Source: an uncultured Mycoplasma sp. (GTDB lineage: Bacteria; Bacillota_I; Bacilli_A; RF39; UBA660). Taken from it: a DNA stretch of 28,063 nt. Both the position numbers and the translations under genes were made by a program. The notes beneath the pieces are model-generated. The model was not told the DNA's origin. It was given only the letters and a program-made list of their open reading frames with translations, and did not search any database. Shown piece after piece: positions 1 to 8,800 of this stretch. The stretch covers positions 1 to 28,063 of the forward strand of contig CAJLUG010000001.1 in the NCBI GenBank assembly GCA_905209745.1, written 5' to 3'. The stretch's first letter is position 1; every line of letters begins with the position of its first letter.

Positions 1-430
1 TAATACAGTCAGATGGAAGTATATCTTCATCATAAGCATTAAAGCCATCTGTATATTCGTACAGAGCGCGATAATTATCTACTTTTTCCCAACTCACGCT
101 GCCTTTGACAAGTAATGCCTTAATAATGTGAACATCAACACCTGTTTTACCTTGAACTACATGAATATGTTCAATGCAAGTAGAAAATGGAAGTCTAAGG
201 TCTTTAGCTCTCATTGCAATAGCAAGACCATCTTCAACAGACTTAATACCACATTTATCACTACGCATAACACGTTTGATAAATACTTCAAGACTTGCAA
301 TTTCAGCTTCACTCATATAATTAAGCTGATATGGAGCAACAGAATGTTGAACACCATGTTGTTTTTCAATACCACTATTACTAACAGCAACAGTAGTATC
401 ATTAACTTTAACTTCTTTATCTTCGTCCAT
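1..430 (-). CDS. Partial gene, possibly RecT-like annealing protein
   Basis: The gene starts at 430 and runs off the left edge, leaving about 143 N-terminal residues. The first 30 or so are polar. The rest is a compact domain with a segment reading roughly GLAIAMRAKDLRLPF, then HVVQGKTGVDVHIIKALL, then an aromatic stretch (W, Y, Y). This layout resembles the N-terminal part of RecT-type single-strand annealing proteins, which often read 'QGKP...ALL'. I cannot confirm it without the C-terminus. It follows the helicase-like gene after a 52-nt gap that holds its own good promoter (460-490), so it can be transcribed separately. Base composition is slightly richer in G+C than in the neighbours. 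If the RecT reading is right, it would promote strand annealing during phage DNA recombination. Confidence 0.6.
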   Translation of the reverse strand, partial: MDEDKEVKVNDTTVAVSNSGIEKQHGVQHSVAPYQLNYMSEAEIASLEVFIKRVMRSDKCGIKSVEDGLAIAMRAKDLRLPFSTCIEHIHVVQGKTGVDVHIIKALLVKGSVSWEKVDNYRALYEYTDGFNAYDEDILPSDCI

Positions 431-459
431 TCTATCAAAGAGCGATTTTGATTACACAA

Positions 460-490
460 CAAATGTAACTATTATATTTATACTAGCAAA
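460..490 (-). promoter_or_regulatory. Bacteroidetes-type promoter for the leftmost gene
   Basis: On the minus strand TTTG (487-490) is followed by exactly 19 nt and then TACATTTG (460-467). This matches the Bacteroides primary sigma pattern, TTTG at -33 and TAnnTTTG at -7. The -33 box lies against the stop of the helicase-like gene. Transcription would start about 20 nt before the ATG at 430. Confidence 0.6.
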
Positions 491-1868
491 CAATATCATC
501 AAAATTTTGAGCACTAATATCAAAATTAATATTCTGTATAACTTCATGGTTAGCCGATAACTTTTCCTTTTTAAGACTTGCTTCTTCGATAGTACCAGCT
601 ATATAAAGTTTATGTACTTTAAGTTTTGATTGACTACAATTAACATTATTATAACGATAGATAAGTTCATCTATGGTATCACATAAAGGTGAGGTTAAAA
701 TCCATTCGTCTACGCTTGTTTCTAGGCTGTCAGTTGAATTATTTTTTATAGATAATACTCTTAATAAGCCATCATTAAAAGACTTCAAATTCAGCGTGGA
801 AATAGCCTTAGATTTGATTATACGAGCAGTCCCTTTCTTGCTTCCAGACTTGTACAAAACAGGAATACCATTACTATCAACTAGAACTTTATCCTCAATT
901 TTATCATGATAATCACCACAAATTTCACCTAATTTATCATTAATATATTTAGTTACAGTAGCAGCATATTCACCTCTCTTACTAATAATAAGAAATCGTT
1001 TATCAGGATTATCTTTAATAATTTCAACTATTCTTTCTAGCTTACAAACATTATCAGAACATATAAGCATACGTTCACGAACAATATTATAAAAAGTCTT
1101 AACTCGTTCAGCAAGAACAAGAGGATTATAACATTCATCAATTTGTTTACTAAAAGGATTAGTCATATCCATATCAGCACTCCATCCATTATATTCAGCT
1201 ATTTCTGTAATATATTGAATAGCACTACGTCCATCTTGAGTACCATTTCGAGCACATTTAATATTATCAAGATTACCAAATACTTGAATAGTCTGAGTAA
1301 TAAATTCAGTATATTTATCATAATTAGCAATATCATCTTGATTAACAAACAAAATTGGCTCTCTGTATTCCTCTACGGGGAGTAAAGCCCGCATAGCATT
1401 AATACCACTAGAACTTATATTATCATTAATAGGAGGAATATTAGTATAAATTTCTTTTAGTTTGGCAGTATCAATAGTATCTTTAGTTATAATCATAAGT
1501 TTAAATCTAGCATGATTAAAAACTGTATTACAAGAAAGATTCCATTCATTAACTCCAACAACAATAGAAATATCATAACTATAATTATATCTACTATTAA
1601 CATAAGTATGAGTAAGAATATTAATAGTATCTATATTTATATTATGATTTTTAAGACCATCAACAATTTCTGTTCTTCTTTTCCAATTATCTGTAACAAT
1701 AAGTATTTTAAGATTAGGATTTTTATTCCTCATCAGAGTAATAACTCTACTTATAATTTCAGAATAATCAAGAGGTTGAACACAATGGATAGTTCCAATA
1801 CCTTTATAATCTTTAGAACCCCATTTATTAATAAGTTTACTATATGATTCTTCAACTATATTTTTCAT
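483..1868 (-). CDS. Helicase-like protein without Walker motifs
   Basis: A 461-aa protein with the general build of an SF2 helicase. A Rossmann-type N-terminal half contains a strand reading LKILIVTDNW. A C-terminal half starts with DKRFLIISKRGEYA (motif IV-like, about residue 290) and ends with a motif VI-like IDELIYRYNN. Where motif I should stand there is only GIGTIHCVQPLD, with no GKT or GKS, and no DExx box is visible. Crassvirales encode SNF2/SF2-type helicases near PolB, and this may be a diverged or inactive one. The start ATG overlaps the PolB stop (ATGA at 1865-1868), so the two are translationally coupled. A dispersed GC-rich repeat (1367-1383) is read in frame as LLPVEEY. The stop is TAG. 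Confidence 0.6.
   Translation of the reverse strand: MKNIVEESYSKLINKWGSKDYKGIGTIHCVQPLDYSEIISRVITLMRNKNPNLKILIVTDNWKRRTEIVDGLKNHNINIDTINILTHTYVNSRYNYSYDISIVVGVNEWNLSCNTVFNHARFKLMIITKDTIDTAKLKEIYTNIPPINDNISSSGINAMRALLPVEEYREPILFVNQDDIANYDKYTEFITQTIQVFGNLDNIKCARNGTQDGRSAIQYITEIAEYNGWSADMDMTNPFSKQIDECYNPLVLAERVKTFYNIVRERMLICSDNVCKLERIVEIIKDNPDKRFLIISKRGEYAATVTKYINDKLGEICGDYHDKIEDKVLVDSNGIPVLYKSGSKKGTARIIKSKAISTLNLKSFNDGLLRVLSIKNNSTDSLETSVDEWILTSPLCDTIDELIYRYNNVNCSQSKLKVHKLYIAGTIEEASLKKEKLSANHEVIQNINFDISAQNFDDIVC
1367..1383 (+). repeat. Dispersed GC-rich repeat, copy 1
   Basis: Reads ATTCCTCTACGGGGAGT, two mismatches from the family consensus CATCCTCYACGGGGAGT. It lies inside the helicase-like gene, which reads through it on the opposite strand as LLPVEEY. 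Confidence 0.75.
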
Positions 1869-4168
1869 CCAAAATCATCTTCATTAAAAATAGGATTATA
1901 CATACCACTATATTTTTTAATTTTACTTTTACCTTTACCTTTAGGAGAAATCTTAAGTTTAATAGGATTAATAATCTTCATAGCTTCTTGATAATAAAAT
2001 TTAAAATTAATATCTCTAAGAGAAATATCTTTATCATCAAGACTATTAATAACCGTTACAACAGAACCAGCTGCCATTCTACTACGAGAACCATTATCGT
2101 TATGAACTTTCTCAATAATATAACCTCTATTAGAAACATAAAACCTAACATATCTTTGACAAATAACATGAGTAACTTGTCCATTTTCAATCTTAGTTTC
2201 TTCTACATGAAATTGTTTACCTACATTTTGAGTAAGACAAAAGTCAAGAATATTAGTTGCTTCTTGAAGAGTATCCATTACAGGTTTATTCTTAAGAAAA
2301 TAGTTTTCAATAGCTTGAGCAACAATAGGCATAGAATAACCTTTAGTTAAATCTAGAGAATACATCATAGGATTAAGAGCACCTTTAGATTCAATTTTAA
2401 GCTTACCTTTAGACCTAAATTGAGTAATATAATTATTAACATCACGAGCTATAAGACTATGAACAACATCGCTATCAGCTTGCATACCAGTAATATCTTG
2501 CCACCAAGTAGTAATTTCTTTAAATTTATCTTCTTGGTCAATATAAACTTTAACCATAATACCATCAGTATTTGCACTAATAATATGAATATTATCTAGT
2601 TCAAGAGCTTCGCATAACATAAGAAGCATAAGTTGTCCATTAACAGTAACTTTAAGAACAGCAAGACGGTCATATAAATCTCCTTTTTCAAATCCAAGTT
2701 TACCATAAATACTATTTATGACAATCTTTAAAACTAAAGCAAGAATATCTTTAGCAATACCATCTATGTATTCTTCTTCACTATGTTTCACATCAACACG
2801 TTTTTGTTTCATCCAACTAATTAAATTACAAAAAGCATTTGTATCAATATGAGAAGGAGCAACTTTATGAACACCTATTATACTAGGATAAAAACTAGCA
2901 ACATCAAAATGATAAATGGTAAAAGGTTTACCCCCCGTGGAGTATGGAGTTAAGTAATCACCATAAGGAGTAGTTGAATATAACTCCATAGGAACATCTT
3001 GACTATGTAAACCTCCAGTTGCAAGAGTATAAGTTATATTTCCAATTTTAACGTTCTCACTAAAAGCATCTTTATTAACTCTATAAATAGTAGTTTTATA
3101 TAGTTTATCAAGTAAATCTTGAAGTTTTTTAGTTTTAAACTTAATAAAAGGAAAAATAACTTTCTTAAAACTCATAGCAGTTCTTTCAGTTTTCTTACCT
3201 TTCCATTGTTCAGGAGCAAGACCACTAAATTTACTATAAAATTTCTCAAAAAGAATATCAGCAGTTTTACTACGACTAGAATTAAGAACATCAACATCAT
3301 ATGCTTTACTAATAGCATAACGAGATTTAATTTCTTCTGGATAAAGACGAACTATTTCAGCTACAATGAAAACATCATTAAGATTATAATACATCATAGG
3401 TTCAATATATTCATCAAGAATAAATCTATCCCATTTATCTACTAGTTTATTAAGCTGTTTAACATTCATTCCTTTAAGATTAGGAATTTCATTATATAAT
3501 TCAGCTTCTTCTTCATTAATATCAGGAAGTTCATATTCTAGAAGTTCATACCATTGAAGATTAATTGAAGTTTGTTTTAAACCTTTAGGAACAGGTTTAC
3601 GTTCACCAGTTTTACTATCTACAACTATACTTGCTTTATTAAGAGCAAATATACGCATTACATCAACACCTGTAAATGGTAGTTTATATTTTCTAAGACT
3701 ATTAAGATAAAAATCAGTTTTAAATTTATCTTTATCATCTTGACTAGAAATAATAGTTTTACTAGTTTCATATAACTTATTAATAAGTTCTTTCGTACTA
3801 TTCGTACGCATATAAAAACTAAGTAAAGCAGCAATCATAAGATTATCATAATTGAAATTATTAAATCCATACAAGTCAGTACGAATAATATTTCCATTAG
3901 AATCTTTATAACATCTAGTCTTATTAATATAATCTATCATAGAAAGTAATTGACTATCATCTTTATCTGTTATATAAAACTTATATTTTTCAACAGTTTC
4001 AAGACGAGCTTTAATTTCTTCAACAGATAGTTTTTGAACTAAAGGAATAGCTTTTCCATCAGCATTAACACAATCTTTAAAAACTTTAAGATAACTATTA
4101 ATACTAACAAAAGTAATAGAAAAGAAATTTCTTAAAACTTCAACATCATAAGCTATACAATTAATCAT
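1865..4168 (-). CDS. Family B DNA polymerase
   Basis: A 767-aa replicative polymerase with proofreading. Exonuclease motifs: D8 and E10 (YDVEVLRN), D108 (NFNYDN) and Y261/D265 (YNLND). A YxGG-like linker ATGGLHS lies near residue 385. Polymerase motif A is FDVASFYPS with D422, motif B is NSIYG (485-489), and motif C is NTDG with D535, where the first Asp of the usual DTD is Asn. It acts at the phage replication fork together with the SSB and helicases of this arm. The stop overlaps the next start (ATGA); the ATG lies directly against the UDG stop. A dispersed repeat encodes TPYSTGGKP (407-415), a few residues before motif A. Some Crassvirales have a PolA-type enzyme instead, so PolB separates this lineage from those. 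Confidence 0.95.
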   Translation of the reverse strand: MINCIAYDVEVLRNFFSITFVSINSYLKVFKDCVNADGKAIPLVQKLSVEEIKARLETVEKYKFYITDKDDSQLLSMIDYINKTRCYKDSNGNIIRTDLYGFNNFNYDNLMIAALLSFYMRTNSTKELINKLYETSKTIISSQDDKDKFKTDFYLNSLRKYKLPFTGVDVMRIFALNKASIVVDSKTGERKPVPKGLKQTSINLQWYELLEYELPDINEEEAELYNEIPNLKGMNVKQLNKLVDKWDRFILDEYIEPMMYYNLNDVFIVAEIVRLYPEEIKSRYAISKAYDVDVLNSSRSKTADILFEKFYSKFSGLAPEQWKGKKTERTAMSFKKVIFPFIKFKTKKLQDLLDKLYKTTIYRVNKDAFSENVKIGNITYTLATGGLHSQDVPMELYSTTPYGDYLTPYSTGGKPFTIYHFDVASFYPSIIGVHKVAPSHIDTNAFCNLISWMKQKRVDVKHSEEEYIDGIAKDILALVLKIVINSIYGKLGFEKGDLYDRLAVLKVTVNGQLMLLMLCEALELDNIHIISANTDGIMVKVYIDQEDKFKEITTWWQDITGMQADSDVVHSLIARDVNNYITQFRSKGKLKIESKGALNPMMYSLDLTKGYSMPIVAQAIENYFLKNKPVMDTLQEATNILDFCLTQNVGKQFHVEETKIENGQVTHVICQRYVRFYVSNRGYIIEKVHNDNGSRSRMAAGSVVTVINSLDDKDISLRDINFKFYYQEAMKIINPIKLKISPKGKGKSKIKKYSGMYNPIFNEDDFG
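2930..2947 (-). repeat. Dispersed GC-rich repeat, copy 2 (in PolB)
   Basis: On the minus strand it reads CCATACTCCACGGGGGGT, the six-G variant. It is in frame in the polymerase gene and encodes YSTGGK immediately before motif A. The scaffold-like gene copy at 24499 encodes the same STGGKP. Confidence 0.75.
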
Positions 4169-4711
4169 TTATACTATACCATAATTATTTCTATTTTTAG
4201 TAACCCAATTAACATCATCAGCAAAACGCTGTTTAAACATATGATAAAGATTATCATCTTTAAATTTAACAAGAGGCGAATAATTATTAAATATATACTT
4301 ACCGCCAGTAGCCATAAATCTAGGAATATGATTATTACTAATACTAAGATAAGCATCACCAAATATAAATAGATACTTATAATTAATTCTAGCTAATTCT
4401 TTCCATAGAATATTACGACATTTATCAACAGCAGTAAGATATGTATTATAATTATTAGAACAAGCACATTTAATACTATAAGTCATATATACATCTTCAG
4501 TGTTATTACGTCCAGAATATTCATCATAAAGATTACCAATATCAGTAAATAATTGATAACCTTCACAATAATTTCTATCACCTCTAGGAAATAGGAAAAC
4601 AATATCTCCATGAATACTTCCTCTACCACCTTGTATATATTTACCTGTATTAAATATACGATTTGGGCATCTTTCACAATCAGGATATTCGTCAACAGTT
4701 TTACTTGCCAT
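4169..4711 (-). CDS. Uracil-DNA glycosylase-like protein (family 4 type)
   Basis: A 180-aa protein. C12 and C15 (CERCP), C82 or C84 (SIKCAC) and C98 (DKCR) are spaced like the four [4Fe-4S] ligands of family 4 uracil-DNA glycosylases. HGDIVFLFPRGD takes the place of the usual ADIMFVGEAPG-type active-site loop, and KYLFIFGDAYLSI matches the later 'IVxLGxxA' strand. It probably excises uracil from phage DNA or protects replication from it. The active-site loop is unusual (FPRGD), so activity is not certain. It sits between PolB (no gap) and the helicase (11-nt overlap), so it belongs to the replication operon. Confidence 0.75.
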   Translation of the reverse strand: MASKTVDEYPDCERCPNRIFNTGKYIQGGRGSIHGDIVFLFPRGDRNYCEGYQLFTDIGNLYDEYSGRNNTEDVYMTYSIKCACSNNYNTYLTAVDKCRNILWKELARINYKYLFIFGDAYLSISNNHIPRFMATGGKYIFNNYSPLVKFKDDNLYHMFKQRFADDVNWVTKNRNNYGIV

Positions 4712-6161
4712 AAGATAATACTAATTGATTACTAGCGCGAGAACAAGCAACATACAATCTACGAAGCATTTCATCTCTATTAGTATAAGGATGACCATAT
4801 TTATCATAAATCATATCGTTAATATCTACAAATACATTTTTATAAGTAGAACCTTGTGCTCTATGAGAAGTAATTGCAAAACCATAATCTAAATCTCTAC
4901 TAAATAAAATCTTACCATTACTATTCGTAATATTAGAAGCGATAAGATATTTACGTTTAAAATCAAAATATTGTTTCCATTTACTTCCACGTTCAGAACT
5001 ACTAGCTTTTTTAGCATCATCAATAAGACTAGTCAACTTCTTATAATACATCTGAAATGTATAGTTATCATAATGGTCAATAACAAATAAAGGTTGAGTT
5101 ATAGCACCACCATGAATAGCTTGAAACTTAATAAGAAATCCTTTAAACTCATAATCATTATCAATTGTATCAACAATATCTTTAACAATATATTCTTCAC
5201 TATTGTTTATAATAATATCATTAAAAACATTAACAACAGTAGTATAACTCATTATTAAATCATTACGAGTAATAAGGCTCTTATCAGCATCTTGAATAAT
5301 CATATGTCTTACATGGTTATTCCATTGTGCAACACGACTATTAGTATAAGCTATAATACGATACAAATCAATATTTTTAGTATATTCTTCATCATTAAAA
5401 CAAGTATCAATTAAATCAGAAAATTCAGTTTGACCACAAACATAAAATCCTTTAGTTTCTTTATTATAATCTTGTCTGTTCTTAGATATATAATCAAGAA
5501 ACTTCCATCCATTCTTATTATCTATATCTTCTCGAAGAAGTTTAAGAAGTTTACTAATAGGGTTATTATCTCCTTGTCGTACAACTTCTTTAAGATAATA
5601 AGTATTACTAGCAATAAGAAAAGCTTGACTAGTTTTCTCATTAACAGGTGGAAGCTGACTAGAGTCACCAAGCATTATAACTTTAATTTGAAGCTTCTTA
5701 CATTTATTACTAATATACTTAACAAGTTTAGCATTAAGCATAGAAGCTTCATCAATAATTAAAACTTTAAGACCATCTAGTTTATCTTTTCCAACAGGAT
5801 TAAAAGCAGGATTCTCAGGGTCAAAATTTTCAATATTAACATCAAGTCTAAAACCAAATAATGATTGAATAGTATTAACTTCTTTTCCACCAATAGAATT
5901 ACTAAGAACTCTACAAGCTTTATGTGTAGGAGCAGCACAACCTATAACACCACCAGACCATTTGCAATTATTAATAACATATTTAATAACAAATGTTTTA
6001 CCTGTACCTCCAGCACCACAAAGAGCATTAATATATTTCTTCTCATCCCAAGGCTGTGCAAGAAACTCAATAAGTTCATGCACAGCTATTTCTTGGTCTT
6101 TAGTAAACTTAATGTTAGTATCTTTTCTATTACTATTAGCAATATTAAGATTACCAATCAT
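4701..6161 (-). CDS. SF1B DNA helicase, Dda/RecD-like
   Basis: A 486-aa ATP-dependent 5'-3' DNA helicase. Walker A is GAGGTGKT (49-56), Walker B VLIIDEAS (133-140), motif III GDSSQLPP (165-172), motif V-like AITSHRAQGSTY, and motif VI RRLYVACSRA near the C-terminus. The order and the 'AHRxQG' and 'VACSRA' signatures fit phage T4 Dda and RecD2. It would unwind DNA or clear proteins at the phage fork. Its stop overlaps the UDG start by 11 nt, and its ATG shares one base with the TAA of the upstream gene (TAATG), so the run is tightly coupled. Confidence 0.93.
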   Translation of the reverse strand: MIGNLNIANSNRKDTNIKFTKDQEIAVHELIEFLAQPWDEKKYINALCGAGGTGKTFVIKYVINNCKWSGGVIGCAAPTHKACRVLSNSIGGKEVNTIQSLFGFRLDVNIENFDPENPAFNPVGKDKLDGLKVLIIDEASMLNAKLVKYISNKCKKLQIKVIMLGDSSQLPPVNEKTSQAFLIASNTYYLKEVVRQGDNNPISKLLKLLREDIDNKNGWKFLDYISKNRQDYNKETKGFYVCGQTEFSDLIDTCFNDEEYTKNIDLYRIIAYTNSRVAQWNNHVRHMIIQDADKSLITRNDLIMSYTTVVNVFNDIIINNSEEYIVKDIVDTIDNDYEFKGFLIKFQAIHGGAITQPLFVIDHYDNYTFQMYYKKLTSLIDDAKKASSSERGSKWKQYFDFKRKYLIASNITNSNGKILFSRDLDYGFAITSHRAQGSTYKNVFVDINDMIYDKYGHPYTNRDEMLRRLYVACSRASNQLVLSYGK

Positions 6162-6631
6162 TACAATTCGTTGTTTACATCAATAAGATTATTTTTAACT
6201 TTGTCTTCATATTCTTTCCATTCTTGAAAAGCTAAAATAGTAGATTCACTATCACCACGATTATAACATGTAGTAATATGAAACAATTCCTTAGCAAAAG
6301 GCATTTTAACAATTTTACCTTTAGCTATAAGTCCAGCAGCAAAAGGAATATAAAATCTAGTATCAACAGTTTTTCTATTTTCACTATCTCTTATAATTTT
6401 AATTCTATGATTATATTCATCTAATCGACGAGCATAAATAACTTTCTTTCCTTTAGTTCTGTAACTTTCACCAGTAATGCTATATAGTTTGCCATTATAT
6501 TCTACTTTATAAGTACCATCAATATATCTAATAATACCTTCACATTTAGCAACTATAATAACATATTTATTGACTATTCCTTTCTCTTTGGATTTACCTA
6601 CAACTCCAAATGAGAATTTAAAGCTAACCAT
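6161..6631 (-). CDS. Unknown 156-aa protein in replication operon
   Basis: Not recognised. It is a soluble, basic protein. Its first half is rich in short beta-type runs (KYVIIVAKCEGIIRYIDG, YKVEYNGKLYSITG) and its C-terminal end is charged (FQEWKEYEDKVKNN). There is no membrane segment and no clear motif. TAATG coupling to the Dda-like helicase and a 6-nt gap to the preceding gene put it firmly in the replication transcript, so a DNA-related accessory role is likely but not shown. Confidence 0.75.
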   Translation of the reverse strand: MVSFKFSFGVVGKSKEKGIVNKYVIIVAKCEGIIRYIDGTYKVEYNGKLYSITGESYRTKGKKVIYARRLDEYNHRIKIIRDSENRKTVDTRFYIPFAAGLIAKGKIVKMPFAKELFHITTCYNRGDSESTILAFQEWKEYEDKVKNNLIDVNNEL

Positions 6632-6637
6632 AACATA

Positions 6638-6970
6638 CTACTTTCTTTTAATAGTACGCATACGTTTATCAACAGCACGAGTAATACCTTTAAAAGTATT
6701 ATCCTCTGCAAATTTAGCTTTACGAGCAGCCTTTTTAGCAGCTTTCTTAGCAGCAATTTCTTCATCACGTTCTTTTTGTTGTTGAATAACATCAACAATC
6801 TCAACATGATAACCACAATAATGAGAAAGAAAATCAATCTTACCATTAGTTCCATTACCAATAGCGCTATTTTTAGCTACTTTAATAACTTTACTAGCAG
6901 GATTGATTCCAATAACAGCATCAACATTATTAAGTTGACGAACAACAGAAACTTCATCATACTTTTTCAT
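6638..6970 (-). CDS. Unknown basic 110-aa protein
   Basis: Not recognised. The N-terminal 60 residues look folded (VVRQLNNVDAVIGINPASK). Residues of about 65-95 form a charged Lys/Ala/Glu helix (ERDEEIAAKKAAKKAARKAK), and the tail is basic (VDKRMRTIKRK), suggesting nucleic-acid binding. It heads the tightly spaced helicase/UDG/PolB run, after a 143-nt gap that carries an extended copy of the dispersed repeat. No clear promoter was found directly upstream. Confidence 0.75.
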   Translation of the reverse strand: MKKYDEVSVVRQLNNVDAVIGINPASKVIKVAKNSAIGNGTNGKIDFLSHYCGYHVEIVDVIQQQKERDEEIAAKKAAKKAARKAKFAEDNTFKGITRAVDKRMRTIKRK

Positions 6971-7055
6971 AAGTACTTTACATTTTTAAAGATTAATAAA
7001 ACAATTATATTTAATAGTTAAAACTATAATAAATTCAATAATAGTTAGAATAGTA

Positions 7056-7099
7056 GAGCCACTACGCTACGCTCCGTGGCGACCCCCCGTAGAGGATGG
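7056..7099 (-). repeat. Dispersed GC-rich repeat, copy 3, with GC-rich arm
   Basis: The core at 7082-7099 reads CCATCCTCTACGGGGGGT on the minus strand. Next to it, 7056-7081 is a GC-rich arm with a GCCAC/GTGGC stem and a repeated TACGC. It lies in the 143-nt gap between two leftward genes. The rest of the gap (6971-7055) is AT-rich with nothing recognisable. Confidence 0.7.
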
Positions 7100-7113
7100 A
7101 AGCAAGCTAGTCA

Positions 7114-7386
7114 TTAAACTTTCTTTCTAATAATATCATTAAAATCACTAGCAAGTTTACCAATCCTATCTTCAATTCTATCTAGTCTATTTCTATCTCT
7201 TTTAACTTCCCATTGTTTATTAATATCGCAAATATCAATTTGAATCTTTCTAATCCAATTTTGAGTATCATTAATATCTCTAATAAGTCTATCTAGTTTT
7301 TTACTAACAATGGTAATTCTTATAAAAAGATATACAGATAAACCAAATATCATACCAAGTATAAAATGAGAAACATTTTCAATCAT
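7114..7386 (-). CDS. Small membrane-anchored coiled-coil protein
   Basis: A 90-aa protein. The start at 7386 is chosen because it overlaps the upstream stop by 8 nt; longer starts would cover far more of that gene. Residues about 8-27 (FILGMIFGLSVYLFIRITIV) form one membrane segment. The remainder is a charged, heptad-like helix with many D, R, K and I (KLDRLIRDINDTQNWIRKIQ). It is probably an inner-membrane anchored coiled coil with a cytoplasmic or periplasmic tail. Function unknown. Confidence 0.7.
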   Translation of the reverse strand: MIENVSHFILGMIFGLSVYLFIRITIVSKKLDRLIRDINDTQNWIRKIQIDICDINKQWEVKRDRNRLDRIEDRIGKLASDFNDIIRKKV

Positions 7387-7951
7387 AGAAATAATGATAA
7401 AGTTTACGAATAAGTTCAAATCTAGTATCAGTAATATTATAGATTTTAAATGCTTTGGCAACAAAATCAAAATCACCATATTTAAGTAAAGCATCTATAT
7501 AATCTTTAATATCACTAAGCCACATAATAGCACTAACAGAATATCTATCACTATCAGTATTAGTAATATATTGACCAATACCTTTAGCAATAGTATCAGC
7601 AGTTATATCATTAATAATAAATTTATCAGTAAACCAATTATCTTTTATATAATGTTTATCAGTATATTTATCACGAAAGGTTTTAGATAGTTTATTACAT
7701 AAATCAATATAAGAACGAGCAGCAGTTCTATTATTATGATTAACAAATTGAACATCTTTAACTTTAAGAGTTAAATTCATACCACATTCAATAATACGAA
7801 CTTTAATTTGTTTTTTATCCTCATTAATATATAGAACAATAGCAAGTTTATCTTTCCAATAACCAGTATTCAAAGTAACTATATCATAAAGTTTAACTTT
7901 AAATCCAGATGTAATAGTACCATCAATATTCTTATAAGTAATATAATTCAT
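7379..7951 (-). CDS. Unknown 190-aa protein
   Basis: Not recognised. The first 75 residues have a KOW/SH3-like look (KVKLYDIVTLNTGYWKDKLAIVLYINEDKKQIKVRII), typical of small RNA- or protein-binding barrels, followed by a mostly helical half. No catalytic motif is visible. It overlaps the next gene by 8 nt. Upstream, 7952-8110 holds a strong inverted repeat rather than a gene. Confidence 0.75.
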   Translation of the reverse strand: MNYITYKNIDGTITSGFKVKLYDIVTLNTGYWKDKLAIVLYINEDKKQIKVRIIECGMNLTLKVKDVQFVNHNNRTAARSYIDLCNKLSKTFRDKYTDKHYIKDNWFTDKFIINDITADTIAKGIGQYITNTDSDRYSVSAIMWLSDIKDYIDALLKYGDFDFVAKAFKIYNITDTRFELIRKLYHYFYD

Positions 7952-7994
7952 AACAAAACTGTATTAAATTTTTAGTTTAACATTTATTAGCTAG

Positions 7995-8077
7995 TTCTTT
8001 TGCCCTGTATTGAACTCAATATTAATCGTGATAGATTAATCAGATTATATATGAAAATTCAACAGAGGACAAAAGAA
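7995..8077. other. Structured intergenic element (long inverted repeat plus inner hairpin)
   Basis: 7995-8014 pairs with 8058-8077 over 20 positions with 17 matches (TTCTTTTG...TTGAA against its complement). Inside it, ATTAATC (8021-8027) pairs with GATTAAT (8034-8040) around a GTGATA loop. The element sits between two leftward genes. There is no T-run to make it a classic terminator. It may be a structured leader, a small RNA or an RNA processing signal. The 17 nt at 8026-8042 recur at 24088-24104. Confidence 0.5.
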
Positions 8078-8110
8078 TCATATCTATGAATATGTTATGA
8101 GCGTAAATAG

Positions 8111-8473
8111 CTAGTCATTTGTAGCAGGCTCATTATTCTGTTCATTATTCTTACCATCACGTTTAAGACGTTCTTTAAGAATATGTTCAGATACAGAACC
8201 AAGTTTACATTCACTAACACAACGACTAACACCTTTAGCATGAGTTACAGTATATACAATAGGATAATCAATATATTTATTATTACCTACTGTACGTTCG
8301 ATTTTAGTAATTCCAACTTCGGTTACAATACCAACACAAATACCAAGCTTAGTTTGATTATGATATTGATAAGTATATTCCATATAAACTACTTGTCCTT
8401 TTTTAAACTTAGCTTGTTCTTCAATATATCTATCTAATAGACCATCGAAAATAAAAGAATCATAATTATCCAT
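8111..8473 (-). CDS. Unknown 120-aa protein, KOW/SH3-like barrel
   Basis: The start at 8473 (MDNYDSF) is preferred because the frame upstream contains hairpin and repeat sequence rather than a normal N-terminus. About residues 25-90 alternate beta strands (KGQVVYMEYTYQ, LGICVGIVTEVGITKIER, YPIVYTVTHAKG) as in a small barrel. The C-terminus is charged and low-complexity (NNEQNNEPATND). Function unknown. The open frame continues upstream past the ATG to a TGA near 8641, and takes in the first of three related hairpins (8515-8546). The stop is TAG. Confidence 0.7.
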   Translation of the reverse strand: MDNYDSFIFDGLLDRYIEEQAKFKKGQVVYMEYTYQYHNQTKLGICVGIVTEVGITKIERTVGNNKYIDYPIVYTVTHAKGVSRCVSECKLGSVSEHILKERLKRDGKNNEQNNEPATND

Positions 8474-8514
8474 TTTAATTATATATTTAAAGTTAATAAT
8501 ATACATACTAAAAA

Positions 8515-8546
8515 GCCTAGCACTATCTTCACAGACAATGCTAGGC
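8515..8546 (-). ncRNA. Hairpin with conserved 12-nt loop, copy 1
   Basis: Minus strand: GCCTAGCATT pairs with AGTGCTAGGC (10 bp with one G-U) around the loop GTCTGTGAAGAT. It lies 42 nt upstream of the start at 8473, so it would be in the mRNA leader. Two further hairpins upstream share the loop but have other stem sequences. Confidence 0.55.
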
Positions 8547-8683
8547 AAAACTACAAATACGAAATCATATAAAACGAAATGTTTGACACAGACATCATTA
8601 TTACTAATTTCACAATCAATAATAATAGAATAATTAACACCAAATCAAATATGACATATAACACTTGGACTATGATAAATATT

Positions 8684-8713
8684 AATAGCACTATCTTCAC
8701 AGACTGTACTATT
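8684..8713 (-). ncRNA. Hairpin with conserved 12-nt loop, copy 2
   Basis: Minus strand: AATAGTAC pairs with GTGCTATT (8 bp with one G-U), then an A-A mismatch, then the same loop GTCTGTGAAGAT. The stem differs from copies 1 and 3 but still pairs. Confidence 0.5.
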
Positions 8714-8800
8714 ACAAAACCTACAATTTTAGAAATTAAAACGGATAATAACAATATCATAGTTTCGGAGTTCAATTCCTCCATCATCAGCAAGTGAAAT

